NCBI GenBank assembly: GCA_034436755.1
Contig: DAOTVB010000074.1
Span: 1 to 64,000 of the forward strand
Origin: CAKZQX01 sp034436755
Lineage (GTDB): Bacteria > Chloroflexota > Chloroflexia > Chloroflexales > Chloroflexaceae
Direction: 5' to 3'
Length of the DNA: 64,000 bases
Shown here: piece by piece, positions 10,301 to 18,876 of the stretch
Numbering within the stretch: the stretch's first letter is position 1
Layout: each line of letters begins with the position of its first letter
The notes under the pieces: generated by a model
What the model saw: the letters and a program-made list of their open reading frames with translations, nothing else
Told to the model about the DNA's origin: nothing
The model's database searches: none
Translations under genes and position numbers: made by a program

Positions 10301-10336
10301 CTGGAGTGCCTCAACGATGGCTTGCTGCTCTAGCAT
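7322..10336 (-). CDS. PAS/GAF sensor with GGDEF and EAL domains (c-di-GMP turnover)
   Basis: About 1004 residues from ATG 10336, behind AGAGGAAC. The open frame extends to 10420, but that extra part encodes the tail of an older GGDEF gene (see the pseudogene). Domain order: a short coiled-coil start, two PAS domains, a GAF domain (MRQLYEWVAPGI, NYHWWGFIGFDE), a third PAS, GGDEF and EAL. The GGDEF motif is intact (ARIGGDEFAVLL). The EAL domain keeps MEALVRW, VIELTEQ, DDFGTGYASL and the QGYLIG block. Both the diguanylate cyclase and phosphodiesterase halves could be active, or one may regulate the other. The input signal cannot be read from sequence. No membrane segment is evident, so it is probably cytoplasmic. 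Confidence 0.92.
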   Translation of the reverse strand: MLEQQAIVEALQAENARLQQREALYRSLYDAMTEGVALHALITDAGGTPIDYHILEINPAFTLITGLPRSATVGRLASEVYGTDTPPYLEQYARVVATGEPATFQTTFAPLQKTFQITAIAVAPDQFATILTDITTREHTEAALRASEERYRAVSELTSDFAFALTLRSDDSPITEWITDAFTRITGLTRAEADDPETMSKIVHPDDIPRLEQHQLQVLAGHDPGIIEFRILRQGEVRWLRHYFKPVWDSVQGRVVRIYGAAQDITEQKRIETALQRRDRILEAISVVAASFLDTKSFGRNIQLLLERLGIAAEVSRVYLFENMYTSAETVAMRQLYEWVAPGIHPQIDNPVLQDLPYQANGFARWEAVLRQGDAIYGEVDDFPPEERVILHAQNTRSIAVVPIFVNYHWWGFIGFDECAQQRTWSMSELDTLRTAAGVVGGAIQRRQIALALQAGEEKYRTLFDRVPVALYRSTPDGRFLDVNQAMVQLLGYPTREALLAVPSSDLYVDPAERRHWQACIEQGEHVHNYEIRFYRQDGTVIWINSHIHAVRDDTGHVVAYEASLEDITDRKAYQQQIEQLAFTDPLTGLANRRHLYEAGAAALLADPEYTALLYLDLDRFKAFNDTLGHDAGDNLLVQVTRRLQAGVDQVGLLARIGGDEFAVLLTDTDREAAVALAEALLDQLRHPFDLPDLRVYLNGSIGIALGTIDLPGFSMLLTRADIAMYRAKRTRTGVQVHDPVNGGLSPEQMHIEAEFRQALTAGRLMLYYQPILDMETQELFGMEALVRWPHPTYGLLMPGRFLPLAEEIGLLGVLDTWVLQAALTQAARWQAVGVPRTVTVNLSAPSFRRVDLVEHVAALLNTTGVAAERLVIELTEQIALHDLSLTYQVLTELRALGVRVALDDFGTGYASLTHLRKLPIDILKVERGFTAGIGHNQKDEAVLRAVLALGEGLNMIVITEGVEHEAQRAWLHAAGGRHIQGYLIGRPAAADELDRQYSEAHFA

Positions 10337-10389
10337 ACAGTTCCTCTTTCTGTTGTGACAGGTGGTTGACAGCAGCGCTAGCTTTATGG

Positions 10390-10665
10390 GTTCCTGCACC
10401 AGATCATGCTCCCAGACCATGACCCGATTGCGCCCGGCTTGCTTCGCCGCATAGAGCGCCGGTCGGCCCGATCAATGAGTTGTTGCAGAGACAGTATACT
10501 GATATGTGCAGCATGTGCCACACCCAGGCTAACGGTGAGCGTGACAATCCCCCGATCGGTCAGAATCGGGAGGTGGGCCAGGCGCTAACGCAGGCGCTCT
10601 GCCATGTGGTCATTCACCTGCTTGAAGTGGTCGATGAGGTGCGTCACAAATCCACCATACATCAC
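10390..10665 (-). pseudogene. Degraded GGDEF-domain remnant
   Basis: Read on the minus strand, this stretch encodes pieces of a GGDEF domain in different frames. LIDHFKQVND is followed by ERLR, an in-frame stop and then TLTVSLGVAHA, where the whole GGDEF core is missing. LQQLIDRAD then needs a one-base shift to continue as ALYAAKQAGRNRVMVWEHD. Stop, deletion and frameshift together make it non-functional. Its last codons run straight into the extended frame of the downstream PAS/GGDEF/EAL gene, so the remnant sits just upstream of a living paralogue. Confidence 0.8.
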
Positions 10666-10875
10666 TGCCGGCGTACTGAACTCAGAACAGAGATCCGTTT
10701 ACCATCAGGTTCGTCCTCTCTCGTGTATACGACATCTCTACAGGGCTATTATAACCAGACGAGGGGTATGCGGCTCTCAAGTGTAGACTATTCGCCAGAG
10801 CGCATTGGAATGCGGTTGGCGGGACCGGTATCAACCGCCACTCCAGCACCCATTTCCCGCACCAGGACGGGCCGC

Positions 10876-10992
10876 GGACGCGCAGAAGCGCGTCCCTACC
10901 ACAAAAAGCCTACACCTGAGAATGGGGGGATGCGGTCTGCTCCACTGCTACCTGCCCAGGGAGCGCAGACGCGCAGAAGCGCGTCCCTACCA
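10876..10992. repeat. Two copies of a palindromic REP-like element
   Basis: GGACGCGCAGAAGCGCGTCC at 10876-10895 is a perfect 8-bp stem with an AGAA loop, followed by CTACCAC. A nearly identical copy is at 10968-10985. Two more copies are at 43603 and 43726. The surrounding gap (10666-11000) shows no gene that I can support. Confidence 0.8.
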
Positions 10993-11000
10993 CAACCAAT

Positions 11001-14000
11001 CTATCCGTGAGTGCCCTTCCCGATACGATGCAGCAGGTAAGGCACGCCCAGACCGGTTACGATCAGCATCACGACCACCGGAATGAGCAACAGCGGATTA
11101 TTGTGCAATGCCCAGCCACTGAAATCAATTGCAGCGTAGGTGAGCAACCCGGTGGCAAACAGTGCCATCCCGTGTCCCCAGTGCATACGCAACCAGACGC
11201 CCACCCCGGCGGCCAGCGCCACAATGCTCATCAAGAACCCGGCAACGACATAAATGATCGGTGCGTCGGGTTGGGGATATCCTGACAGTCCGCCGGGGAA
11301 CGTGCCGCGCTCCAGATAGACCGCCCAGAGGACAAAGAGCCCCAGGCCCACACTCAGCAGGAAGGCACTGAACAGGCGCTCAAAGCTCAAATGTACTGCC
11401 CGGCGCGCGGCCGTATCTTGCCGCACATGGGCCACCAGACTGCTGCGTACCAGCTTGAAGACTTCCATCACCACCAATACTATTGCTGCTACCAGCAGTA
11501 ACGCCCCTGCCTGGCTCCAGGCGACCGGCGCAACACTCAGGATCGCCTGCATAAACGGCACATGCATTGCCAGCAGATGCAGTCCCAGCGCCACGGTAAC
11601 GCCCGCGATCAGGAATGGATTCCGGCGCAGCGGGACACGTAGCGCGGAAATATACTCCGAACGGCAGTTAAAAACGTGGAAATTTTCAAACAGCACCATA
11701 AGCATGAGGAGCAGGTTGCGCGCCGTATCCTCGGTATACCCTGCGTTGAGCAGCCAGACCCAGACGCCAAACGCCAGCCCACCGATGGTGGCACCTGATA
11801 CCAGCGTTTGCTGGATCATCAGCGGGTTAAAAATGCCCTCTGCCGGACTGCGTGGCGGTCGCTGCATGGCCCCCGGTTCGCCGCCTTCAAAGGCCAGGGC
11901 AACATCCTGGATACCATTTGTCACCAGATTCAGCCAGAGCAGTTGCACCGCAAACAGCGGTAACGGCAGGCCCATCAGCGTTGCCAGCGTGAATAAAATC
12001 ACCTCAGCCGCGCCGGTCGAAATCAGCAGGTATGTCACCTTGCGAATATTGTCATAGGCAAACCGCCCTTCTTCCACTCCCGCCTCAATCGAGGCAAAAT
12101 TGTCGTCGGTGACAATGATTGCGGCCGTATCCTTCGCCACATCGGTACCGGAACCCATCGCCACGCCAATATTGGCCGCGCGCAGGGCCGGCGCATCATT
12201 CACCCCATCACCCGTAACTGCCACAAAATGGCCCTGTTTGATCAAGGCCTCCACAATCTGCAACTTCTGCAACGGTGTGACCCGCGCAAACACCCGGATG
12301 GATTTGATGGTCTCTAACAACTCCGGGGTGACAACTTCTCCCAGTTCCTCCAGTTGGCGTCCGGTAAGAATATCGTCCCAGTCAGTAGCGATGCCCAGTT
12401 CGCGCGCAATCGCCAGCGCGGTCGCCGGGTGATCGCCGGTAATCATGGCAACTTCAATCCCGGCCTGGCGGCACTGGTCTACCGCAAGTTTGACCTCCGG
12501 GCGTAGCGGATCAATCAGCCCGACCAGGCCCAGCAGCGTCAGTGGGGGCATATCAGCTTCGGCAAAGCCGTCATAGGTGGCGGATGGAGTGGCTTCACCA
12601 CCAGCAACTGCAATCACGCGATAGCCCTGCTGTGACAACGCCAGCGCTTGCTGCTCAATGCGCGCCCCATCCAGGGCAACCGGCTGCTGATCAACCAGCA
12701 TGGTCGTACAGAAGGGCAGCACCGTTTCCACCGCGCCCTTCACGGCAATCTGCACTCGCTCTGCATCTTCATGATCGCGATGCAGCCGGGCCGCGTAGCG
12801 CCGTTCCGACTCAAACGGGATCTCGCCCACGACAATGGTATCACGGCGAATCCAGCGCGGATCCAGCCCCAGTTTGTAGGCAAACGCCAGCAGCGCCACA
12901 TCCACCGCATCACCATGATAGTGCCATTCCTCTTGCTCGCGCGTTAACCCGGCTTCATTGCAGCGGATCGCCACCAGCGCCAGCCGTTCCAGATGCGCAT
13001 GCGCTCCGGCAACGATGGGATTATCCGCCGCATCCAGAATTGCTCCATCGCCGCTGTAGCCTTCGCCCGATACCGAAAACTGTTCACCCGAGGGCAGTTT
13101 CACCTGTCTGACCGTCTGTTTATTCACCGTGAGCGTACCGGTTTTATCGCTGGCGATATAGGTACAACTGCCCAATCCTTCAACCGCCGTCAGCTTACGC
13201 ACAATAGCATTACGCTGCGCCATGCGGCTGGTCCCAATCGCCAGCGCCACCGTCAGGGCAACCGGCAGTCCCTCAGGAATGGCCGACACCGCCAGCGCCA
13301 CCGCCAGGAAAAACACCTCCGTGTAGGGAATACCACGCCCCAGCGCAATCACCGCCAGGATCGCGCTGGCCCCCAGCACCAGCACACTGATCTGGCGGGC
13401 AAAGCGCTCCATCCGAATCACCAGCGGAGGTTTGGTTATCGCCGCAGCCGTCACTGCCCCGGCAATCATCCCGACCTCGGTCTGCAAGCCGGTGGCGACC
13501 ACAATGCCCACACCCCGCCCCGCAGTCACGGTTGCGCCCGCGAACAGGATGTTCGTACGCTCATTAATGGGAATATCCGGCGCAAGCGGCGTGGTCTGCT
13601 TCGCCACGGCAAGCGATTCTCCCGTCAGAAAGGACTCATCGACGGTCAGGTTCTTCACCTGGATCAGCCGCAGATCGGCGGGAACGCGATTGCCCGACTC
13701 CAGCAGCACAATATCGCCCGGTACCAACTCTTCCGCCGCAAGCCGGCGCTCACTACCGGCACGGCGCACCCGGGTGTAAATCTTCAGCAGGCTCTGCAAT
13801 GCGGCAGCGCTCCGCTCGGCTTTACGCTCCTGGATCGCACCAATCGCCGCGTTGAGCGTCACCACCAGAAAAATAAAGATGGTCTCTTTATAATCACCGA
13901 TCAGCAACGATACAAGCCCGGCAACCAGCAAGATGTAGATGAGTGGGCTTTTGAACTGGTGCAGAATAATTTCGCCAAGGGTTAGCGGAGGTTTCGCGGG

Positions 14001-14162
14001 GAGAATATTACGTCCAAACTCGTGCTGCCGTTCGACCGTCTGCGTCTCGCTCAGTCCATTCATGCCGGATTGTAGCTTTTGAAAGACCTCCTCTGACGAT
14101 AACGTATGCCATGGTACAGAATCTGCTGTTTTCTGTTCAAAAATTTGTTCATGCTCAGTCAT
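11001..14162 (-). CDS. P-type cation-transporting ATPase (P2A, calcium-type)
   Basis: 1053 residues from ATG 14162, preceded by GGGAGGAGGAAG. The upstream open frame is discarded. All P-type landmarks are present in order: the N-terminal cation-ATPase domain with NILPAKPPLTLGE, the actuator TGES motif, the phosphorylation site SDKTGTLT, KGAVE in the nucleotide-binding domain, MITGDHPATALAIARELGI, and the hinge GDGVNDAPALRAANIGVAMG. The helix bearing LLWLNLVTNGIQDVALAFEGGE and several C-terminal helices follow. This layout fits P2A Ca2+ pumps and related Na+/K+-like bacterial pumps. The ion cannot be decided safely. It sits at the plasma membrane and probably forms its own transcription unit. 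Confidence 0.93.
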   Translation of the reverse strand: MTEHEQIFEQKTADSVPWHTLSSEEVFQKLQSGMNGLSETQTVERQHEFGRNILPAKPPLTLGEIILHQFKSPLIYILLVAGLVSLLIGDYKETIFIFLVVTLNAAIGAIQERKAERSAAALQSLLKIYTRVRRAGSERRLAAEELVPGDIVLLESGNRVPADLRLIQVKNLTVDESFLTGESLAVAKQTTPLAPDIPINERTNILFAGATVTAGRGVGIVVATGLQTEVGMIAGAVTAAAITKPPLVIRMERFARQISVLVLGASAILAVIALGRGIPYTEVFFLAVALAVSAIPEGLPVALTVALAIGTSRMAQRNAIVRKLTAVEGLGSCTYIASDKTGTLTVNKQTVRQVKLPSGEQFSVSGEGYSGDGAILDAADNPIVAGAHAHLERLALVAIRCNEAGLTREQEEWHYHGDAVDVALLAFAYKLGLDPRWIRRDTIVVGEIPFESERRYAARLHRDHEDAERVQIAVKGAVETVLPFCTTMLVDQQPVALDGARIEQQALALSQQGYRVIAVAGGEATPSATYDGFAEADMPPLTLLGLVGLIDPLRPEVKLAVDQCRQAGIEVAMITGDHPATALAIARELGIATDWDDILTGRQLEELGEVVTPELLETIKSIRVFARVTPLQKLQIVEALIKQGHFVAVTGDGVNDAPALRAANIGVAMGSGTDVAKDTAAIIVTDDNFASIEAGVEEGRFAYDNIRKVTYLLISTGAAEVILFTLATLMGLPLPLFAVQLLWLNLVTNGIQDVALAFEGGEPGAMQRPPRSPAEGIFNPLMIQQTLVSGATIGGLAFGVWVWLLNAGYTEDTARNLLLMLMVLFENFHVFNCRSEYISALRVPLRRNPFLIAGVTVALGLHLLAMHVPFMQAILSVAPVAWSQAGALLLVAAIVLVVMEVFKLVRSSLVAHVRQDTAARRAVHLSFERLFSAFLLSVGLGLFVLWAVYLERGTFPGGLSGYPQPDAPIIYVVAGFLMSIVALAAGVGVWLRMHWGHGMALFATGLLTYAAIDFSGWALHNNPLLLIPVVVMLIVTGLGVPYLLHRIGKGTHG

Positions 14163-14431
14163 TTTTCTTCCTCCTCCCGTGGCTGACAGCAAACCGAGAA
14201 CAAAGGCACAGAGAACCAAGTGCGCCGGATGCACTGTTCTTGAACAACTGGTTTGTGCTTCGCCCTATGCTTGTCGGTTATTGCTATAGCCGCAGCCAAC
14301 TACCGCATATTCTATGGATATATTCAGCCTAACCCAGAATCCCCCGGAATGCGCCCGACATCCGGGTATATCACGCCTGGTCAGGTGGCGGGTTTTGCCT
14401 GGTCAGATGCACAGGAAGCAGGAGCAGCGCA

Positions 14432-14461
14432 TAAAAAGAGCGCATCAACAGTGATGCGCTC
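14432..14461 (-). terminator. Rho-independent terminator
   Basis: On the minus strand, GAGCGCATCA and TGATGCGCTC form a perfect 10-bp stem with a CTGT loop, followed directly by TTTTT. It lies about 50 bp beyond the stop of the glycosyltransferase gene that ends at 14513, so it closes the polysaccharide transcription unit. Confidence 0.88.
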
Positions 14462-14512
14462 AGGACCATCCCATGCTTTAGTTATGTCAACTCAATCCAT
14501 TAGCTTCACCGC

Positions 14513-15775
14513 TTATGCGAATACAAACCGCGCATACCAGCTCTCCAGTTGCGCCGCCAGCCGCGCCGCCATGTAGTGATCACACACCACCTGCCGCCCC
14601 GCGGCCCCCAACCGCTGCGCCAGCGCGGGATCGTGCAGCACACGCACCAGCGCCGCCGCCAGCGCATCTACATCATCGTAGGGCACCAGCAGGCCGGTAC
14701 GTTCATGCTCAATCAGTTCGTTGCCGGCCGGCACATCGGTTGTCACCACCGGTTTCCCGGCGGCCATGCCCTCGATCAGCGGGATGCCAAAGCCCTCGTA
14801 GCGGCTGGGAGCCGCGATCACATCAGCGCTACGAAGTAACCGAATCTTCGCCTCTTCGTCCACGGAGCCGAGCAGATGCAGCCGATCCGCCACGCCACCC
14901 GCCGCAACCAGCCGCCGCAACTCCGCCTCGCCCTGCCGGTTATGGCTGACAAAGACAAAGTTAGCCTGGGGTACCGCCTGCACCACCGCCGGCATTGCGC
15001 GGGCCAGCAGATCAAAGCCCTTGCGCCCGATCAACTGCCCGATGAACAGGATGACCCGCTGTTCCGCTGACGCGACGAGGCGATGTGGCAATAACGCCGG
15101 CATGTCCACCGGATCGGCCTGATCGCCATGTCCGCGCGTTATCGCATCAAACTGCTCCAACTCAACCGCGTTGGGCAGGACGGTGATGTGCTCCGGCGGC
15201 AGGCCCAACCGGATCAGCAGGCCGCGCTCATGCTGCGAGAGTGCCACCGCGCCATCCACCAGGCGTAGCGGCGCATGGATCAGGTAGTTGCGTATGGTCC
15301 GCCGGGGATGTGCGCCCCGCAGCAGTTGCCCCACCAACTGCCGGGGGCTCAAGATCAGCCGGTCAAAGCGCAACGGCTGCTCCAGCGGGCGATCCCGGTC
15401 AGCCACCAGATCGCCATCGTGGAGCAGGCCATGGGGGGTCAGCACCACCGGCCGCCCTTGCAGGCGCGCCAGCCGCACCACTTGAAAGGCCAGCAGACTG
15501 CGCAGATGATGCACATGCACCATATCCGGGCGCTCGGCCAGCAGCATACGTAGCAGAGCCTCCGGCGAGAAGAAGCCCCAGGTTGAGCAGCGATGCACCG
15601 CGACCGGCCCCGGCAGCCAGGCATGCCGCACCGCCTGACCGGGATAGCTCGGCGCGTAATACTCGTAGGCGACCACATGGTGTCCGCGCCGCGCCAGTGC
15701 CCGCGCCTGCAGATACTCCGGACGACTGGGAAACGCCGGGTCAAAGCCAAAGGTCGAGACGATTAATATCTTCAT
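14513..15775 (-). CDS. Glycosyltransferase family 4
   Basis: 420 residues, the usual GT4 (GT-B fold) length. The N-terminal acceptor half starts MKILIVSTFGFDP. The C-terminal donor half carries IGRKGFDLLARAMP and EGFGIPLIEGMAAGKPVV, containing the E-x7-E motif that contacts the nucleotide sugar, then ERTGLLVPYDDVDALA. It probably transfers a sugar from a nucleotide donor during surface polysaccharide assembly; donor and acceptor are unknown. It is last of three minus-strand genes (flippase, GT4, GT4) and is followed by a strong terminator. The 178-bp gap before it is filled by repeats. Confidence 0.9.
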   Translation of the reverse strand: MKILIVSTFGFDPAFPSRPEYLQARALARRGHHVVAYEYYAPSYPGQAVRHAWLPGPVAVHRCSTWGFFSPEALLRMLLAERPDMVHVHHLRSLLAFQVVRLARLQGRPVVLTPHGLLHDGDLVADRDRPLEQPLRFDRLILSPRQLVGQLLRGAHPRRTIRNYLIHAPLRLVDGAVALSQHERGLLIRLGLPPEHITVLPNAVELEQFDAITRGHGDQADPVDMPALLPHRLVASAEQRVILFIGQLIGRKGFDLLARAMPAVVQAVPQANFVFVSHNRQGEAELRRLVAAGGVADRLHLLGSVDEEAKIRLLRSADVIAAPSRYEGFGIPLIEGMAAGKPVVTTDVPAGNELIEHERTGLLVPYDDVDALAAALVRVLHDPALAQRLGAAGRQVVCDHYMAARLAAQLESWYARFVFA

Positions 15776-15953
15776 GCGTAGTCCGTAGTCCGTAATCCGT
15801 ATGCCGTATGCCGTAGTCTGTAATGCTCAACAGCAGGACTTCACGTAGTGCCGCCTTCAGGCGGTCCGGTCTCAACGGTAGGGTGCATTCGATGCACCAT
15901 TCTGCTGCCGCACACCAGTAGTCCGTATGCCGTAGTCCGTCCTGCGGGTTGCG
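15776..15953. repeat. Repeat-filled gap: heptamer arrays and two palindromes
   Basis: 15779-15825 is a degenerate 7-bp array (GTAGTCC, GTAATCC, GTATGCC, GTAGTCT), resumed at 15918-15943. Between the two parts are the palindrome CCGCCTTCAGGCGG (also near 31826) and GGTGCATTCGATGCACC at 15882-15898, a relative of the unit repeated eight times near 27 kb. The same GTAGTCY/GTATGCC heptamers fill the P3 arm of the FMN riboswitch at 21.2 kb. Confidence 0.8.
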
Positions 15954-17099
15954 TCATCCGTCATCCGTTCCGCATCTGTCCTTCGTCCTTCGTCCTTCGT
16001 CGTAGGCTGCAAGCACCCGCTCGGTCACGCTGGCCCAGGAGAACTGCGCCGTCACCCAGTCCCGCCCGGCCTGGCCCATCTGCGCGCGGCGTTGCGGGTC
16101 ATCCAGCAGTTCGCGTAGACCCTCGGCCAGCGCCCAGGGATGCTGCGGTCGCACCAGCAGACCGGTCTCGCCGGGGCGCACCACCTCCGGGAAGCCGCCA
16201 AAGTTGCTGGCAACCACCGGCGTACCGCAGGCCTGCGCTTCGACCAGCGCAATGCCAAAGGTCTCATTCGCAAACGACGCGCCCACCACCAGATCGACGC
16301 CGGCGTAGAGGCGCGGTAGTTCGGTACGCGGTACCGCCCCCAGGAAGGTAACCCGTTCGGCGACATGAAAGGTCTCCGCCAGCCATGCAAGGTGCGCCCG
16401 GTAGCTGCCGTCACCGGCGATCAGCAGCCGCGTATGGGGCAGTTCCACCAGCGCCTGCAGGATGTACTGCACGCCCTTCCAGGGAATCAGCCGCCCGACA
16501 AACAGCAGCAGCGCCGCGCCATCGGGGGCATAGTGCCGGCGCAACGCCGGATCGGGGGGAACTGGTCGGAAGAGATCAAAGTCAACCCCGTTGTAGACCA
16601 CTCTGGGCATAATGCCGTAGTGCGCCGCAACCGTCTCGGCATTGAAGCGACTGCAGGAGACCGCAATATCCGCCCGCCTGCCCAACAACTGATCGCCGGG
16701 GAAGAAATCCTTGCCATGACAGCCAAACACCAGCCGTGCCCCGGTCATGCGCCGCAGTAGCAAGGCCGGCCCCAGGTCGTAGGGTTTCTGGATATGCACA
16801 ATGTCGGGATGTTCCCGCGCCAGACCCGCGAGCGCGGGCACGGCGAAGGAGAGACGTTCAAACAGCTTGGTCAGCCCGTAAACCCGGCGAAACGGTGGCA
16901 GCGCTCGCCAGTAGTCCCGGCCGATAAATGGGAAGGTGATCACCCGCACTCCCGGCAGCACGGCGCGCTGCGACCCCACGCCACCGATGATCGTTACCCG
17001 CTGACCGCGTTGGGCCAACTCCCGCCCCAGATCCCAGACGAAACTCTCGACGCCGCCGACCAGCGTGGTAGTTGTGAGGTTGTAGAGGACGATATGCAT
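15954..17099 (-). CDS. Glycosyltransferase family 4
   Basis: About 381 residues from ATG 17099; a TTG at 17111 would add four residues. The N-terminus MHIVLYNLTTTTLVGGVESF has the loop that binds the acceptor in GT4 enzymes. The donor half has VGRLIPWKGVQYILQAL, ANETFGIALVEAQACGTPVV (E-x7-E) and GETGLLVRPQHPWALAEGL. The role is sugar transfer in polysaccharide synthesis, specificity unknown. The last 15 or so residues (DEGRRTKDRC...) are encoded by a 7-bp GTCCTTC stutter, so the C-terminus appears to have been overwritten or extended by repeat DNA. It lies 46 bp downstream of the flippase gene. Confidence 0.9.
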   Translation of the reverse strand: MHIVLYNLTTTTLVGGVESFVWDLGRELAQRGQRVTIIGGVGSQRAVLPGVRVITFPFIGRDYWRALPPFRRVYGLTKLFERLSFAVPALAGLAREHPDIVHIQKPYDLGPALLLRRMTGARLVFGCHGKDFFPGDQLLGRRADIAVSCSRFNAETVAAHYGIMPRVVYNGVDFDLFRPVPPDPALRRHYAPDGAALLLFVGRLIPWKGVQYILQALVELPHTRLLIAGDGSYRAHLAWLAETFHVAERVTFLGAVPRTELPRLYAGVDLVVGASFANETFGIALVEAQACGTPVVASNFGGFPEVVRPGETGLLVRPQHPWALAEGLRELLDDPQRRAQMGQAGRDWVTAQFSWASVTERVLAAYDEGRRTKDRCGTDDG

Positions 17100-17145
17100 A
17101 CCCGCGCTCAAATCGTCACACCATCATAGTCAGGTGAGACATTCT

Positions 17146-18792
17146 TCACAACACCCGCAGCCACCAGCGCTTCAACGGCAGCTTGAGCCGCAACAGTTGC
17201 TCTCGATCCTGTGGCTCCAGACCACCCGTCAGCCGCAGCACACCCAGGAAGGCGGCTCCACCCAGCGCCGCCAGCAGCAGCAGCAGCAGCGCCGCACCCA
17301 GCCGGTCAACAATTGTGGCATCGACCGTCAGATCGGGCAAGAGCAGGCGCATCCCGACGACCAGGAGCGCCATCACGCCGCTTGCCGGCAGCACCCGCAG
17401 GGTAAAACGCCAGGGCCAGCGCAACCCCAACAGGCGGTAGCCACTCGCCGTCACCCAGAAACCGGCTGCCAGCCGCGCCAGGCCAAACGCCAGCGCCACC
17501 CCGACCACGCCCAGCAGCGGGGGCAGCGTGAGCGCCAGCGGGACAATCACCAGCAAGGTCAGCAGCCGCGAGATCACAATAATCCGCAGATGCTCATAGA
17601 CGATCAGCGCATTATGGGCCGTGGTCAGCAGCGACTCCAGGAAGAGGCAGGGCACCAGCACCCAGACAATCGGCGTCGCGGCGGCATACTCCGGCCGGCT
17701 GATGATCATAATCACCGACTGCGCCAGCAGCATCAGCCCGATGCCACCCGGCACCATCAGCAGCACCTGCAGCCGGATGAGCGAGCTATACGCGCCCCGC
17801 AGCGTGCCCCCCTCCCCCGCGCGTACCCGCGTGAAGAGCGGCACCTGCACCCCGACCATCGGCGTGTAGAGGTAGGCCAGCACCATGCGTACTACATTCG
17901 CCCCCGCCCAGAGCAACGCCGCATCCACGATATCGCGCGACAGGAAGACCGCAAACGAGGCGCTTGCCAGATAGTCGGTCATGGTCATCAGGTAGGAGAC
18001 ACCAGAGTAGCGCACAAAACCCCGGGGCAGTAGGGAACGTTGGAACGTTGGAACGTTGGAACGTTGGAACGTTGCGGATGTTCTAACCCAGGACCGGGCA
18101 ACCTGCCAGCCCGCCAGCAGGACGGCAATCGCCGGAGCCAGCGCCATCGCCACCAGCACCCCCACCAGCCCCCATCCCGCCAGGATCGCCCCGGCACTCA
18201 GCAGCGGCGGCAGCAGTCCGGCCGCCAGGGTAATGCTGTTCCAGGCGCGCTGCCTGAAGAAGCTGGTGAGGTAGGCCATCAGCATATCGTAGCAGACGCC
18301 GCTCAGGAAGAGCACCAGAAGAATAACCCCGATCAGGAGCCAGCCATACACCTGCACAAACTGGAGCAGATCCGCCTGGGAAGCCAGGGAGAGCCGCGCA
18401 TCGCCGAGGATCTTCGCGCGCAGCCCGTCGAGGTAGGAGCCATGCAGGAGCAGCAACCCGGCGGCAAGCGCCAGGAAGGCTACCAGTTGCGCACCCAGCA
18501 CCGCCAGCAGCAAACGCAGCGTGGCGCGGGGTCCGCCGGTGTTGTTGGTTTCCGGGATATACTTGGGGAGCGCCCGCGCCGTGCCCAGATCGACAGTTGT
18601 ACCCAGACCGTTGCTGGCCCCGCTGACCAGGGCCAGCAGGCCATACTGCGCCGGGGTCAGCAGGGTCAACTTAACCAGCGTTGCCAGCAGTTCGGCCAGC
18701 ATGCGCAGCGGCACAAACAGCGTGTTCCAGAGCACCGCCCGCGAAACCTGGCTCGCCAGCGAGGGCGCTTTTGTCGTTGTCTCAGATGCCAT
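17146..18792 (-). CDS. Polysaccharide flippase (Wzx/MATE-like)
   Basis: 548 residues with about 12-14 hydrophobic segments. The N-terminus (LVKLTLLTPAQYGLLALVSGASN) followed by TVDLGTARALPKYIPE is typical of Wzx-type lipid-linked oligosaccharide flippases of the MOP superfamily. It would move polysaccharide units or undecaprenyl-linked sugars across the membrane and fits the two GT4 genes downstream. Two oddities are visible. There is no ribosome binding site, because a heptamer array abuts the ATG. A run of five 8-bp units (AACGTTCC) at 18035-18076 is translated as RSNVPTFQ repeats in a loop. Gain or loss of one unit would shift the frame. Confidence 0.88.
   Translation of the reverse strand: MASETTTKAPSLASQVSRAVLWNTLFVPLRMLAELLATLVKLTLLTPAQYGLLALVSGASNGLGTTVDLGTARALPKYIPETNNTGGPRATLRLLLAVLGAQLVAFLALAAGLLLLHGSYLDGLRAKILGDARLSLASQADLLQFVQVYGWLLIGVILLVLFLSGVCYDMLMAYLTSFFRQRAWNSITLAAGLLPPLLSAGAILAGWGLVGVLVAMALAPAIAVLLAGWQVARSWVRTSATFQRSNVPTFQRSLLPRGFVRYSGVSYLMTMTDYLASASFAVFLSRDIVDAALLWAGANVVRMVLAYLYTPMVGVQVPLFTRVRAGEGGTLRGAYSSLIRLQVLLMVPGGIGLMLLAQSVIMIISRPEYAAATPIVWVLVPCLFLESLLTTAHNALIVYEHLRIIVISRLLTLLVIVPLALTLPPLLGVVGVALAFGLARLAAGFWVTASGYRLLGLRWPWRFTLRVLPASGVMALLVVGMRLLLPDLTVDATIVDRLGAALLLLLLAALGGAAFLGVLRLTGGLEPQDREQLLRLKLPLKRWWLRVL
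18035..18076 (-). repeat. In-frame 8-bp tandem repeat inside the flippase gene
   Basis: Five consecutive copies of AACGTTCC (minus strand). Since 8 is not a multiple of 3, any change in copy number other than a multiple of three would truncate the flippase. Such repeats are the hallmark of phase-variable loci in other bacteria. Whether copy number varies here is not known. Confidence 0.85.
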
Positions 18793-18876
18793 GTTTCACG
18801 TTGCACGTTTGCACGTTGCACGTTTGCACGTTGCACGTCCGCACGTTCCACGTTTCACGTTTCACGTTTCACGTTC
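18793..18876. repeat. Degenerate heptamer array between ribY and the flippase gene
   Basis: The whole 76-bp gap consists of CACGTTT and GCACGTT(T) units. It reaches from the stop codon of the upstream gene (the TGA lies within the array) to the flippase ATG. It leaves no room for a normal ribosome binding site. Confidence 0.85.

Noticed and set aside
17134..18033. 300-codon open frame opposite the flippase gene
   Set aside because: Gln/His/Arg-rich composition typical of the antisense of a hydrophobic GC-rich gene; no start signal.
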